Assembly: GCA_020632795.1 (NCBI GenBank)
Contig: JACKEV010000008.1
Span: 868,001-932,000 of the forward strand
Source of the DNA: Alphaproteobacteria bacterium
GTDB taxonomy: Bacteria; Myxococcota_A; UBA796; CAJQPC01
Direction: 5' to 3'
Length of the DNA stretch: 64,000 bases
Shown: piece by piece, positions 19,098-27,501 of the stretch
Layout of the letters: the number at the start of each line of letters is the position of its first letter
Numbering within the stretch: position 1 is the stretch's first letter
Notes under the pieces: generated by a model
The model's input: the letters and a program-made list of their open reading frames with translations, nothing else
The model's database searches: none
Told to the model about the DNA's origin: nothing
Position numbers and translations under genes: made by a program

Positions 19098-19805
19098 CTA
19101 CGCCTCCCGGAACATCGCCTGGATCTCCCGCTTCTCGGAGGAGAAGGTCAGGTGGTCGTTCAGGCGCCAGGCGTTCTCGGGGTCGACCACCGAGCCCCGC
19201 AGCATGCGGGCGGCGTCGATCTTCTCGGAGGAGAAGGTCAGCGTGTCCAGGAGCTGGCCGAGCTGGTGGATGGTGATGGCGTAGCGGCCGGGGATGGCGC
19301 GCACGAGGTCGAGGCGGTCCGAGGAGAAGGGCTCGTCGTCGATGGCCCGGACGAGCGCCGTGAAGGCGCCGGGAGACATCATGGGGGGCCCGCAGTCGAC
19401 CACCGGGGCGGGGACGTGGTGGGCGGGGCGCACCGGGTAGGGGTTGACGCCGTAACCGTAGCCGTAGCTGACGGTGGTGGTGAGGTCGGCGCCGTGGGGG
19501 TAGGGGTCGAGGCGGACGGGCAGGGCCATCGTCTCCAGCTTGACCGTCACCAGGGCGCGGTCGCGGGCGGAGAGGGTCAGCCGGGCGTCGGCGGGCAGGG
19601 CCACCTCGGTCCAGGCGATGAGGCGGCGATCGGGGCCGCGCAGCTCGACGACGTGGCGCCCGCCGGCCAGCTCGGGGGCCACCTGGACGCCGCCGGCGCG
19701 CACGGCGGGGGCGCCGTCCACCCAGACCTGGGCGTGGGGGGCGTCGCGGACGAGGATCTCAGCGGCGTCGGCGGGGGCGGCGAGGGCGATCAGGAGCGGG
19801 AGCAT
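19098..19805 (-). CDS. Exported DUF4476-domain protein
   Basis: 235 aa from ATG 19805 with GGAGG upstream. A short Sec signal (Leu-Pro-Leu-Leu-Ile-Ala-Leu) precedes a PEGA-like beta domain (Val-Trp-Val-Asp-Gly...Gly-Gly-Arg-His-Val-Val-Glu-Leu) at about residues 15-80. A Tyr-Gly-Tyr-Gly-Tyr linker leads to a C-terminal DUF4476 domain with its repeating Phe-Ser-Ser-Asp/Glu-(Arg/Lys) and Leu-Asp-Thr-Leu-Thr-Phe-Ser-Ser-Glu-Lys units. DUF4476 is common in Myxococcota and Bacteroidota and its role is unknown. The stop lies five bases from that of the gamma-glutamyltransferase. Confidence 0.75.
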   Translation of the reverse strand: MLPLLIALAAPADAAEILVRDAPHAQVWVDGAPAVRAGGVQVAPELAGGRHVVELRGPDRRLIAWTEVALPADARLTLSARDRALVTVKLETMALPVRLDPYPHGADLTTTVSYGYGYGVNPYPVRPAHHVPAPVVDCGPPMMSPGAFTALVRAIDDEPFSSDRLDLVRAIPGRYAITIHQLGQLLDTLTFSSEKIDAARMLRGSVVDPENAWRLNDHLTFSSEKREIQAMFREA

Positions 19806-19918
19806 CGTGTCCTCCGGGGTTCGGGTTTCGCACCGATGGACGGCGCCCGCGGCCGGAGATTCGGTCGAAAGGCATCCCGAGTTGTCACCGGGTGTCAGCA
19901 GACTTCGGACCTGAGGGG

Positions 19919-19946
19919 CTGACGCTGGGGCGGCGGGGATTACACT
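19919..19946 (+). promoter_or_regulatory. Promoter candidate for the adenylate cyclase
   Basis: CTGACG (19919-19924), a 16-base spacer, then TACACT (19941-19946). Transcription would begin near 19953, about 20 bases before GTG 19974. It lies in the 168-bp divergent gap to the DUF4476 gene. Confidence 0.4.
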
Positions 19947-19973
19947 GGTCTCCACCCCTTGCGGAACGCGCCC

Positions 19974-21146
19974 GTGTCATCCACCGAATGGTCGCCCACG
20001 CCGACGGCGCTCTGGCTGCTGCGGGAGGGCTGGCAGATCGCGGACTCGGAGCAGCTCGCCGAGCAGGTGAGCCTCCGGCTCCAGGCTGAGGGCCTCTCCC
20101 TGATCCGCGCGTTCTTCGGCATCCCTTCGCTGCACCCGCTCTACTTCGCCAGCGCGGCCATCTGGCGGCGGGACCGGCCTGGGGAGTACCTGCTGGGGGC
20201 GCACCGGGACCGGCGGGGCGCGCTGCTGGGCACCAGCCCGCTGCGGGGGCTCGAAGAGGCGACCGAGGTGCGGCACCGGCTGGACGGCTCCGAGGACGTG
20301 AGCTGGTCCGACGTGCTGGTGCAGTTCCGGGGCGAGGGGGGCACGGACTACGCCGCCTTCACGCTGCCCTTCTTCGGCCAGCAGAACGGGGTGGCGTCGT
20401 TCGTGACCGACGCCCCCGGGGGGTACACCGAGGCCGACCTGGACCGGCTCCGGCGCCTGCTGCCCGCGCTGGGGCGGGTGCTCGACCTGCGCTCGGTGCA
20501 CGACACCGCCACCAACCTGCTCAACACCTACGTGGGCCGGGACGCGGGGGAGCGCATCCTGCGGGGGCGCATCCAGCGCGGGGACGTCGAGCGCATCGAC
20601 GCGGCGATCCTGTTCTGCGACCTGCGCGGCTTCACCGCGATGTCCCGGCGCCTGGACGGCGACGCCCTGGTGGGGACGCTGAACGCCTTCTTCGACGCGG
20701 TGGCCGAGCCGGTGACCCAGCGGGGGGGCGAGGTGCTCAAGTTCATGGGGGACGGGCTGTTGGCCATCTTCTCCAGCGAGCGGCGCGGGGGGGCGGAGGC
20801 CGCCTGCGCGGACGCGATCGCGGCGGCCGAGGAGGCCCTCGACGCGCTGGAGGCGGGCAACGCGGCCCGGGAGGCGGCCGGGCTGCCGGCGCTGACCTGC
20901 GGAATGGCCCTCCACCTGGGCGAGGTCTTCTACGGCAACATCGGCGCGGCGGATCGCCTGGACTTCACGGTCATCGGCGCCGCGGTGAACCTGGCCAGCC
21001 GGCTGGAGGGGCTCTGCAAGCAGCTTGAGGTGCCGCTGGTGATGTCGGCGGACTTCGCGGCGCGCTGCGGGCGGCAGCCCCGCTCGCTGGGGTCGCACCG
21101 GGTCCGGGGGCTGGAGGAGGCGGTGGAGGTGTTCGGGGTGGGGTAG
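19974..21146 (+). CDS. Class III adenylate cyclase with N-terminal GAF-like sensor
   Basis: 390 aa from GTG 19974 (TTG 19959 is an alternative). Residues about 10-170 look like a GAF-type sensor followed by a linker helix. Residues about 205-385 are a class III cyclase: metal Asp216 (Phe-Cys-Asp-Leu-Arg-Gly-Phe) and Asp260 (Met-Gly-Asp-Gly), adenine-specifying Lys256 and Asp330, and transition-state Asn339 and Arg343 (Val-Asn-Leu-Ala-Ser-Arg). All key residues are present, so it should make cAMP from ATP as a homodimer in the cytoplasm. No membrane segment. The signal sensed by the N-terminal domain is unknown. Confidence 0.9.
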   Translation: MSSTEWSPTPTALWLLREGWQIADSEQLAEQVSLRLQAEGLSLIRAFFGIPSLHPLYFASAAIWRRDRPGEYLLGAHRDRRGALLGTSPLRGLEEATEVRHRLDGSEDVSWSDVLVQFRGEGGTDYAAFTLPFFGQQNGVASFVTDAPGGYTEADLDRLRRLLPALGRVLDLRSVHDTATNLLNTYVGRDAGERILRGRIQRGDVERIDAAILFCDLRGFTAMSRRLDGDALVGTLNAFFDAVAEPVTQRGGEVLKFMGDGLLAIFSSERRGGAEAACADAIAAAEEALDALEAGNAAREAAGLPALTCGMALHLGEVFYGNIGAADRLDFTVIGAAVNLASRLEGLCKQLEVPLVMSADFAARCGRQPRSLGSHRVRGLEEAVEVFGVG

Positions 21147-21150
21147 GAGA

Positions 21151-21771
21151 TCACGCCTCGGGCGGGAGCAGCCCCTCCATCAGCCTGTAGACGTGGGAGC
21201 CAGTCGCTTGCGGCCAGCGGTCCAGTGGGTTCATGTCGAGGGCTCGCGCGCGGGACGTGGCGGCGCGGACGGTCGGCGTGGTGTAGCGCTCAGACTGGAG
21301 GCGGGTCTTGTTGTAGGAGCCTGCGACTGCACGCAGGGCTCGGACACACGCCTCCGCGGTCGTGGCGTCGATCCGGTCCACGAAGTGCAGGAGGAGCCAG
21401 GCCTCGAAGCAGGGGTTGCTGACCGCCAACCGGTAGCCCTTCTTCGTGGCCTCGGCGCAGACCTGGCTCAGCCCCTTCTCCCCCCAGCGATCGACGTCCA
21501 AGGACAGCCAGCGCTCGTCCATGGGCTCCAGACCGACCTGGAAGTCGTCGAGGCGCTGGAGCACATGGTGGGGGCTTGACCGGTTGTCCTCGCCCGTGGC
21601 CAGCACATGGACCTTCACCCGGCTGCGGTCGATGACGGCGTTGCGTTGGAGGATGTCGAAGTACTGGGGGCCGGCGTACCGATCCTCTGTCGCGACCAGG
21701 ATGAGACGGGCGTCGCGGTGCTGGACCTTGCGGTCCATCAGCCCGGTGCGGCGGATGAGCGGTGGGCTCAC
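21151..21771 (-). CDS. RloB-type TOPRIM nuclease, second gene of an AbiL-like defence pair
   Basis: 206 aa from GTG 21771, overlapping the ATPase stop by four bases (GTGA). RloB/TOPRIM hallmarks are present: Glu29 (Ala-Thr-Glu-Asp), Asp-Val-Asp at 92-94, and the characteristic Ser-Asn-Pro-Cys-Phe-Glu-Ala-Trp at 118-125. RloB proteins pair with AAA-type ATPases in restriction-linked loci and in the AbiL abortive-infection system, where the TOPRIM protein is the presumed nuclease effector. The lower GC of the ATPase/RloB block compared with the cyclase gene fits lateral acquisition. Confidence 0.85.
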   Translation of the reverse strand: MSPPLIRRTGLMDRKVQHRDARLILVATEDRYAGPQYFDILQRNAVIDRSRVKVHVLATGEDNRSSPHHVLQRLDDFQVGLEPMDERWLSLDVDRWGEKGLSQVCAEATKKGYRLAVSNPCFEAWLLLHFVDRIDATTAEACVRALRAVAGSYNKTRLQSERYTTPTVRAATSRARALDMNPLDRWPQATGSHVYRLMEGLLPPEA

Positions 21772-23093
21772 TCCTCGCCCTCCGGTGTCCAGTCCAGGCG
21801 GGCGGGATCACCCAGGAAGGGGATCGCGCCGAAGCGGCCCTGGAGGTAGCCGCGCTCCAGCTTGCCGGTGAGCTGGTTGAGCTGGTCGCCCTTGAACTCT
21901 GCCAGGGAGTACAGGGTGGAGCCGCCGTCGGGGGCCTTCTCGACGAACCAGATGCTGTCGCGGGGCAGCAGGGTGAGGTCGAGGAGGTTGGTGTCGTGGG
22001 TGGTGAACAGGAGCTGCCCAGCGGCAGGGCCGGACGCGGAGAGGAAGGCTGCCAGGATGTGGCGGGTGAGCAGCGTGTGGAGACTCCGGTCCAGCTCGTC
22101 GACGAAGAGCAGGGAGGAGGCCGTGGGGTCCTGGAGGCGGTGGAGGGCTGGGGCGAGGTGGAGGAGGCGGAGGGTGCCGTCGGACTCTTCGGAGGTGCCA
22201 AAGGAGACGGCTGCGCTCCTCCCGTCTGGCAGCGGAGCGATGTGTTGGAGGAGGAGAACCAGATCGCCGGGTTCGGAGAACAGAGTCATCGCAGAGAAGA
22301 GTTCAGACATCGTGTAGGAGGATTGGTCCCTAAGGTGCTTCTTCGCAGACTCATAGAGGTGACCCGGATACTGAAATCCGAACCCCGTGATCCCGGTGTT
22401 TGCAGATCGCATCAGGTTGGCTGCGAAAGCGTTCAACCCCTGATTGGAGGCCAGAACACCAGCCAACTCGGCCACCTCCTCCCCCGCCTCCACCAGCGTC
22501 AGCTCATCCCGGAACCAGGCCACAAGCGGCGCTAATTCCGCCGCGTTGCGCTCCAGGGTCTCCGTCAGGAAGAGCTGCTCAGCGCGGGTTCCCTCCGCGA
22601 TGAAGCGCAGGAACTGGAGCCGCTCGGTGTCCCTGGCTGCGGCCGGGTTCACGGTGATGCCGTCCTCGGCAGACCGCCTGAACCACTCGACCTCCTCGCC
22701 GCCGTCGTCTCGAAACAGCCACTCCGCCTCGACGCGCTGGGCCGTCGCCGCGAAGCCGTAGCTCCAGCGCGTCCGGTCCAGCATCAGCTCGAACTCGAAG
22801 CGTGAGGGCTTCGCCCAGGACCCAAGGTCCAGCTTGAAGGGCTGGACCCCGATGGCCTGCTTTGGCCGCCGACCCTCAACGATGAGGTTCCGCGCGAAGG
22901 CCAGCGCCTTGAACAGGTTGGACTTCCCCGATGCGTTCGGGCCGTAGAGCGCTGCGACCCGCAGCACCCCCGGGGCCCCGTCACGCTGGATGAGCTGCGC
23001 GGGCGCGTGGGGTACACCCGGCGCGGCGAGCAGGCTGAGCACCGCCTGTTCCTTGAACGACAGCACGTTCTCGACGGTGAACTGCAGCAGCAT
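21768..23093 (-). CDS. AAA15/OLD-like ATPase, first gene of an AbiL-like defence pair
   Basis: 441 aa from ATG 23093. Walker A Gly-Pro-Asn-Ala-Ser-Gly-Lys-Ser at 51-58, ABC-type signature Glu-Ser-Asp-Gly-Thr-Leu-Arg near residue 315, Walker B Leu-Leu-Phe-Val-Asp-Glu-Leu-Asp near 338, and His switch Thr-Thr-His-Asp near 375. The N-terminus Leu-Gln-Phe-Thr-Val-Glu-Asn-Val-Leu-Ser-Phe is the usual opening of SMC-like AAA15/AAA21 ATPases. With the coupled RloB it matches AbiLi/AbiLii organisation: ATPase sensor plus TOPRIM effector that blocks phage growth, probably by host suicide. No restriction-modification genes adjoin. Confidence 0.85.
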   Translation of the reverse strand: MLLQFTVENVLSFKEQAVLSLLAAPGVPHAPAQLIQRDGAPGVLRVAALYGPNASGKSNLFKALAFARNLIVEGRRPKQAIGVQPFKLDLGSWAKPSRFEFELMLDRTRWSYGFAATAQRVEAEWLFRDDGGEEVEWFRRSAEDGITVNPAAARDTERLQFLRFIAEGTRAEQLFLTETLERNAAELAPLVAWFRDELTLVEAGEEVAELAGVLASNQGLNAFAANLMRSANTGITGFGFQYPGHLYESAKKHLRDQSSYTMSELFSAMTLFSEPGDLVLLLQHIAPLPDGRSAAVSFGTSEESDGTLRLLHLAPALHRLQDPTASSLLFVDELDRSLHTLLTRHILAAFLSASGPAAGQLLFTTHDTNLLDLTLLPRDSIWFVEKAPDGGSTLYSLAEFKGDQLNQLTGKLERGYLQGRFGAIPFLGDPARLDWTPEGEE

Positions 23094-23141
23094 CGCGGGC
23101 CTCGAATCTCCTGCGGAGTACCACGGCCTGGGCGCGCTGCG

Positions 23142-23516
23142 CTACTCCGTCACCGCCACCGCGTGCCGCAGCAGGTCGTCCAGGGCGACGATCTCCAGGG
23201 TCTTGATGTGGGTGGCCTCCAGGACCACGGGCGGGGCCATGCCGGCCTCCAGGGCCTGCTTCCAGCGGGGGGCGCACAAGCACCACTGGTCGCCGGGCCG
23301 GAGGCCGGGGAAGCCGAAGGCGGGGGCCGGGGTGGTGAGGTCGTTGCCTGTGGCCCTGGAGAAGTCGAGGAACGCGGCGGTCACCCGGATGCAGACCGTG
23401 TGCATCCCCTGGTCGCGGGCCTCGGTCCGGCAGCAGCCGTCCCGAAACCAGCCCGTCATCGGGTCCATCGAACATCCGCCCAGAGGGCCGCCGAGGACGT
23501 TCAGCTCCAAGGTCAC
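23142..23516 (-). CDS. DUF2237 family protein
   Basis: 124 aa from GTG 23516. The opening Asn-Val-Leu-Gly-Gly-Pro-Leu, then Cys-Ser-Met-Asp-Pro-Met-Thr-Gly-Trp-Phe-Arg-Asp-Gly-Cys-Cys and the end Trp-Cys-Leu-Cys-Ala-Pro-Arg-Trp are the conserved core of DUF2237, a small Cys-rich cytoplasmic family of unknown function. Seven Cys are present. The start is uncertain because GAGG directly touches the GTG; family length supports it. The stop is 49 bases before the ATPase gene on the same strand. Confidence 0.8.
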   Translation of the reverse strand: MTLELNVLGGPLGGCSMDPMTGWFRDGCCRTEARDQGMHTVCIRVTAAFLDFSRATGNDLTTPAPAFGFPGLRPGDQWCLCAPRWKQALEAGMAPPVVLEATHIKTLEIVALDDLLRHAVAVTE

Positions 23517-23693
23517 CTCACGCGGGAGGGGGGTCAGAGGGCGCTGGGAACGAGCGCAGAGCTGAGTGGTGGCGTGGCCTGACGGTTGACCCGCCCCCCA
23601 CGATCTCCGCGACAGGACGCGGGTCGACGGCCCCGAGGTCGGCGCAGGGCGCCTTGTTCGCTGCGAGCTCTCCCATGTGGACGAGTATACCCG

Positions 23694-23722
23694 GTGTGCG
23701 CTCCGCACACGTTGGCTATAGT
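23694..23722 (+). promoter_or_regulatory. Palindromic operator overlapping the DpgA-operon promoter
   Basis: GTGTGCG and CGCACAC (23694-23710) are perfect inverted repeats around CTC. The -10-like TATAGT follows at 23717-23722, so the palindrome covers the expected -35 position. The ATG of the polyketide synthase is at 23744 with AGGACGG in front. The geometry fits a dimeric repressor or an activator site; no regulator gene adjoins. Confidence 0.6.
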
Positions 23723-23743
23723 CAGCATGTCAGGACGGCCTTC

Positions 23744-24802
23744 ATGCTCGACAACCGCCCCCGCATGCTCTCGATCGGGACGGCCAACCCGCCCCAACGC
23801 TACCGGCAGGAGGACCTGGTCGAGCTGTACAACTGCCCCGACCCCCGCATCCGGTCCCTGTTCAAGTCCGCGCACATCCGCACCCGGCACCTCTACCTGC
23901 CGGAGCCCGACGCCGACGGGCTGCCCTCCGAGACCCAGGGGCAGCTCCTGGACAAGCACCTGCGCGGCGCGATGGAGATCGGCCCCCAGGCCGTGGCGCG
24001 CTGCCTGGAGGACACCGGCCTGTCGGTCCAGGACATCGACTACCTCTGCGTCATCACGACCACCGGCTTCCTGGCGCCGGGGCTGAGCGCCCACCTCATC
24101 CGGGAGATGGGCTTCCGCGAGGACTGCTCCCGCGCCGACGTCGTGGGCATGGGCTGCAACGCGGGGCTCAACGGCCTCAACCCGGTGGCGTCCTGGGCGA
24201 TGGCCAACCCGGGGCGCAACGCGCTGATGGTCTGCATCGAGGTCTGCTCGGCGGCCTACGTGTTCGACATGTCGATGCGCACCGGCATCGTGAACTCCCT
24301 GTTCGGGGACGGCGCGGCGGCAGTGCTCGTGCGGGCCGACCCCCGCGACGAGCGGCTGTTCGCGCCCCGGATCCTGGGCTTCAACTCCCACATCATCCCG
24401 CCCGCCCTGGACGCGATGCGCTACGACTGGGACGACGACGCCGGGAAGTTCAGCTTCTTCCTGGACCGCGACATCCCCTACGTGGTCGGGGCCAACGCCG
24501 AGAAGCCCGTGGATCGGCTGCTGGGCGCCCACGGCCTCAAGCGTCGGGACATCGCCCACTGGATCGTCCACTCCGGCGGCAAGAAGGTGGTCGACGCCAT
24601 CAAGTACAACGTCGGCATCACCAGCCACGACGTGCGCCACACCAGCTCGGTGCTGCGGGACTTCGGAAACCTGTCCTCGGGCAGCTTCCTGTTCAGCTTC
24701 AAGCGCCTGCTCGAAGAGGGCGTCGTCCGCCGGGGTGACTACGGCGTGCTGATGACCATGGGGCCCGGCTCTACGATCGAGACCGCCCTCGTCCGCTGGT
24801 AG
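23744..24802 (+). CDS. Type III polyketide synthase, DpgA-like
   Basis: 352 aa. The chalcone-synthase-like triad is complete: nucleophile Cys138 in Gly-Met-Gly-Cys-Asn-Ala-Gly-Leu, His276 in Trp-Ile-Val-His-Ser-Gly-Gly-Lys and Asn309 in Phe-Gly-Asn-Leu-Ser-Ser-Gly-Ser. The Gly-Met-Gly-Cys-Asn-Ala-Gly signature and the C-terminal Met-Gly-Pro-Gly loop are most like DpgA, which condenses four malonyl-CoA into 3,5-dihydroxyphenylacetyl-CoA. The next gene is an enoyl-CoA hydratase-family protein, as in dpgA-dpgB/D sets. Start chosen at ATG 23744, where the family N-terminus begins; the open frame upstream is promoter sequence. Confidence 0.85.
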   Translation: MLDNRPRMLSIGTANPPQRYRQEDLVELYNCPDPRIRSLFKSAHIRTRHLYLPEPDADGLPSETQGQLLDKHLRGAMEIGPQAVARCLEDTGLSVQDIDYLCVITTTGFLAPGLSAHLIREMGFREDCSRADVVGMGCNAGLNGLNPVASWAMANPGRNALMVCIEVCSAAYVFDMSMRTGIVNSLFGDGAAAVLVRADPRDERLFAPRILGFNSHIIPPALDAMRYDWDDDAGKFSFFLDRDIPYVVGANAEKPVDRLLGAHGLKRRDIAHWIVHSGGKKVVDAIKYNVGITSHDVRHTSSVLRDFGNLSSGSFLFSFKRLLEEGVVRRGDYGVLMTMGPGSTIETALVRW

Positions 24803-24853
24803 CCCCGCCGCAGCGCCGAGCGGATATGATGCCCCTCCCTGATTGGAGCCAGG

Positions 24854-25597
24854 ATGCCCAGCTTTGAGACCCTCCGCTTTGACGAGGCCGACGGGATCGC
24901 GACCATCACGCTCGGGCGCGGGGGCGGGAATCGGATCAACATCCAGATGATCAAGGAGCTGACAGCGATCTGCAACCACCTGGAGGACGACAGCGACGCG
25001 AAGGTGGTGGTGGTGCGCGGCTCGGCAGGGGTGTTCTCCGAGGGCGTGGACTTCGAGGACTTCGACACCGACAAGCCCATGGACATCCACGGCTTCAACA
25101 AGTGGGAGAAGTGCTGCACCCGGCTGGAGCGGCTGCCGAAGGCCACCATCGCAGTGGTCGACGGGCCGGCGGTAGGCGGGGGCTTCCAGCTCGCGCTGAT
25201 CTGCGACCTCCGCATCGCCACCGCGCGGTCCACCTTCCGGCTCCCCGAGGTCCACCAGGGCTTCCTGCCGGGGATGGCCTGCTTCCGGCTGGCCAAGTAC
25301 GTCGGGCTGGGGCACGCCAAGCGCATCGCGTTGACCTCGGCCGTGCTCCCCGCGAGCGAGGCGGCGTCCCTGGGCATCATCGACGCCGTGGTCGACGACA
25401 TGGACGCCGGGCTGGCCGAGGCCATCGCCGCGCTCGGCCCCAACCACACCGTCGCGGTGGCGTTGACCCGGCGGCTCCTCAACGAGTCCTTCGCCGACGA
25501 GTACGAGGACGCCATCGGGCACTTCCTGGCCGCCCAGCACCGCGCGATCAGCCAGACCGCCTTCCTGGAGACCCTCCGCAAGGCGAGGAAGGGTTGA
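24854..25597 (+). CDS. Enoyl-CoA hydratase/isomerase family protein (DpgB/DpgD-like)
   Basis: 247 aa with GGAG before the ATG. Crotonase-fold features: the first oxyanion loop Gly-Ser-Ala-Gly-Val-Phe-Ser-Glu-Gly-Val-Asp (about 57-67), the second Gly-Pro-Ala-Val-Gly-Gly-Gly-Phe-Gln-Leu-Ala (about 101-111), and the acidic pair in Leu-Pro-Glu-Val-His-Gln-Gly. In Dpg pathways two crotonase-fold proteins help dehydrate or aromatise the DpgA product; only one is present here. It follows the polyketide synthase by 51 bp and couples to the acetyltransferase through a TTGA overlap. Confidence 0.85.
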   Translation: MPSFETLRFDEADGIATITLGRGGGNRINIQMIKELTAICNHLEDDSDAKVVVVRGSAGVFSEGVDFEDFDTDKPMDIHGFNKWEKCCTRLERLPKATIAVVDGPAVGGGFQLALICDLRIATARSTFRLPEVHQGFLPGMACFRLAKYVGLGHAKRIALTSAVLPASEAASLGIIDAVVDDMDAGLAEAIAALGPNHTVAVALTRRLLNESFADEYEDAIGHFLAAQHRAISQTAFLETLRKARKG

Positions 25598-26286
25598 CCC
25601 CCAACCCGCAGGGCGTCCGCCCGCTGCCGGTCGACCCCGCGGTGCTGGCCTGCATCCGGCCGATGGAGTTCCGCGACGCGGCCCGGGTGGCTGAGCTGCA
25701 CCACGCCGCGATGGGCAGCTCCCTGTGGGCGAGGCTGGGGGTCCGGTTCCTGGCCGAGCTGTACCGGGGCCTCGTCGAGGACCGCCGCTTCCTGGGCTTC
25801 GTCTTCGAGGAGGACGGCCACGTCGGCGGCTTCATCGCCGGCTCCACCGACGCGGCGGCCATGATGCAGGCGGTGTTCCGGGCCCGCTGGTTCCTGCTGG
25901 GGCCCGCGGCGCTGCCCGGCGTCCTGGCCCGGCCCGGGGTCCTGCGCCACCTGGTCCAAACCGCCCGCTACTTCGCGGTGTCCCAGGACGACGCCCTCGA
26001 CGTGCCCGCCGAGTCGCTGTTCTGCTCCTTCGAACCCGCGCTGCGGGGGCGGCGCATCGCCGGGCTCATCAACAAGGTGCTGTTCGACGACCTGCTCGCC
26101 CGCGGGCACCGCTACGTCAAGATCACCACCGAGACCGACAACGAGGGCGCCAACCGCCAGCTCCGCTCCTGGGGCTTCGAGGACCGGGGGACCTTCACCT
26201 TCTACGGCAAGGAGATGGTCCGCTACGTGCTCGACCTGGAGGCCAGCCCCCGGGTGGAGCCGGCGCTGCGCCACCCGACGGTGTAG
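25594..26286 (+). CDS. GNAT-like acyltransferase of the DpgA operon
   Basis: 230 aa from TTG 25594, overlapping the hydratase stop by four bases. It opens with Ile-Arg-Pro-Met-Glu-Phe-Arg-Asp-Ala-Ala-Arg-Val-Ala-Glu-Leu-His, a GNAT beta1-alpha1 element, and ends with Glu-Thr-Asp-Asn-Glu-Gly-Ala-Asn-Arg-Gln-Leu-Arg-Ser-Trp-Gly-Phe and Phe-Tyr-Gly-Lys-Glu-Met, the usual GNAT C-terminal strand. The central CoA-binding segment is less clear. It probably acylates the operon product or its amine partner. Its stop touches the rsgA stop on the other strand. Confidence 0.75.
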   Translation: MTPNPQGVRPLPVDPAVLACIRPMEFRDAARVAELHHAAMGSSLWARLGVRFLAELYRGLVEDRRFLGFVFEEDGHVGGFIAGSTDAAAMMQAVFRARWFLLGPAALPGVLARPGVLRHLVQTARYFAVSQDDALDVPAESLFCSFEPALRGRRIAGLINKVLFDDLLARGHRYVKITTETDNEGANRQLRSWGFEDRGTFTFYGKEMVRYVLDLEASPRVEPALRHPTV

Positions 26287-27462
26287 TCAGCCGTCCAGCT
26301 CCTCCTGGAGCGAGGCGACGATGCGGCGGTAGCCGGCGTAGCGGGCGGGGGACAGCGCGCCCTCGGCCGCCGCGCGCTGCACGGCGCACCCCTCGGGGTC
26401 CTCGTCGATGTGGAGGCAGTCGCGGTAGCGGCAGCGCTCAGCCAGGGGCGTGAGGTCGGGGAAGAAGGCGGCGGCCTCGCGGGGCTCCACCCGCCACAGG
26501 CCGAAGGCGCGGATCCCCGGGGTGTCGATGATGGCGCCGCCGCCGGGCAGCGGGTGGAGGGAGCTGCGGGTGGTGGTGTGGCGGCCCTTGCCCACGACGG
26601 CGTTGACCGCGCCGGTCTCGGCCTCGGCCGTGGGGGAGAGGGCGTTGAGCAGCGAGGACTTGCCCACCCCGGAGTGCCCCACGAGGGCGGAGAGGCCGGT
26701 CGACAGGCGGCGCGCCAGGGCGTCGAGGCCCTCTCCGGTCTTCGTGGACACCCGGTGCACCGGGAGGTCGAGGGCGAGGTAGGGCGCCAGGCTGGCCTCC
26801 AGCGCGGCGCGCTCTTCCGAAGTATCGATGAGATCGAGCTTGTTGACGCAGAGCACCGGGCGCGCGCCCCCCTGGGCGATCCCCACCAGAGCGCGGTCGA
26901 TGAGCCCGGGCCGCAGCGGCGGATCCTTCGCCGCCACCACGACGACCACCTGATCGACGTTGGCCACCAGGAGCTGCCGGGCGAGCGGGTCCTGGGGGTC
27001 GGGGCGGGACAGGTGGGTGCGGCGGGGCAGCACCTCGCCCACCTCCGGGCGGTCGTCATCGCGGGGGCCGAAGCGCACCCGGTCCCCCACCGCGATGAGG
27101 CTGCGCTGGCCGCGGGCGAGGGCGGTGGGGAGAGCGCAGAGCACGGGCTCCTCGGCGTCGTCGGGCAGGACCTCGCACCACCGGCGGGTGAGGGAGATCA
27201 CCCGGCCCTCCCGCTGGGTGGTGGGGCGGACCGGGCGCTCCTCCGGGCTGCGCTCGTGGGCCAGGCGGGCGATCATCCAGGCCTCGATCGGGTCGTCGGG
27301 CTGGGGCCCCGGGCCGCGCAGGCCCCGCCGCCCCCGCACCTGGGCGACGCGCCGGCGGGCCTCCCGACGGTCCCGCTCCGCGCGCTGGGCGAGCTTCCGT
27401 CGCTCCCGAGGGGAGAGCGACGCGAGGACACCCTCCAGCTCGGCGCGCAGCTTGCCATTCAT
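26287..27462 (-). CDS. rsgA: Ribosome small-subunit-dependent GTPase RsgA
   Basis: 391 aa. Circularly permuted GTPase order is visible: Asn-Lys-Leu-Asp (G4) precedes Gly-His-Ser-Gly-Val-Gly-Lys-Ser-Ser (G1), Thr-Thr-Thr-Arg (G2) and Asp-Thr-Pro-Gly (G3). An OB-fold precedes it and a Cys/His zinc site (Cys-Arg-Tyr-Arg-Asp-Cys-Leu-His ... Gly-Cys-Ala) follows. RsgA matures the 30S subunit and releases factors in the cytoplasm. The basic N-terminal extension of about 85 residues is longer than in most RsgA. It is transcribed divergently from the 328-aa membrane protein with a shared -10 region. Confidence 0.92.
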   Translation of the reverse strand: MNGKLRAELEGVLASLSPRERRKLAQRAERDRREARRRVAQVRGRRGLRGPGPQPDDPIEAWMIARLAHERSPEERPVRPTTQREGRVISLTRRWCEVLPDDAEEPVLCALPTALARGQRSLIAVGDRVRFGPRDDDRPEVGEVLPRRTHLSRPDPQDPLARQLLVANVDQVVVVVAAKDPPLRPGLIDRALVGIAQGGARPVLCVNKLDLIDTSEERAALEASLAPYLALDLPVHRVSTKTGEGLDALARRLSTGLSALVGHSGVGKSSLLNALSPTAEAETGAVNAVVGKGRHTTTRSSLHPLPGGGAIIDTPGIRAFGLWRVEPREAAAFFPDLTPLAERCRYRDCLHIDEDPEGCAVQRAAAEGALSPARYAGYRRIVASLQEELDG

Positions 27463-27494
27463 GCGGGGATTTCACCTTTTCAGGGCGACTCCTC

Positions 27495-27501
27495 TATGAT
27501 A
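27495..27501. promoter_or_regulatory. Near-palindromic -10 element shared by rsgA and the opposite gene
   Basis: TATGAT on the plus strand (27495-27500) overlaps TATCAT on the minus strand (27501-27496). Either could serve as a -10 box for its side: the plus start is GTG 27554, the minus start is ATG 27462, and both have purine-rich ribosome sites. Convincing -35 boxes are not seen. Confidence 0.4.
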
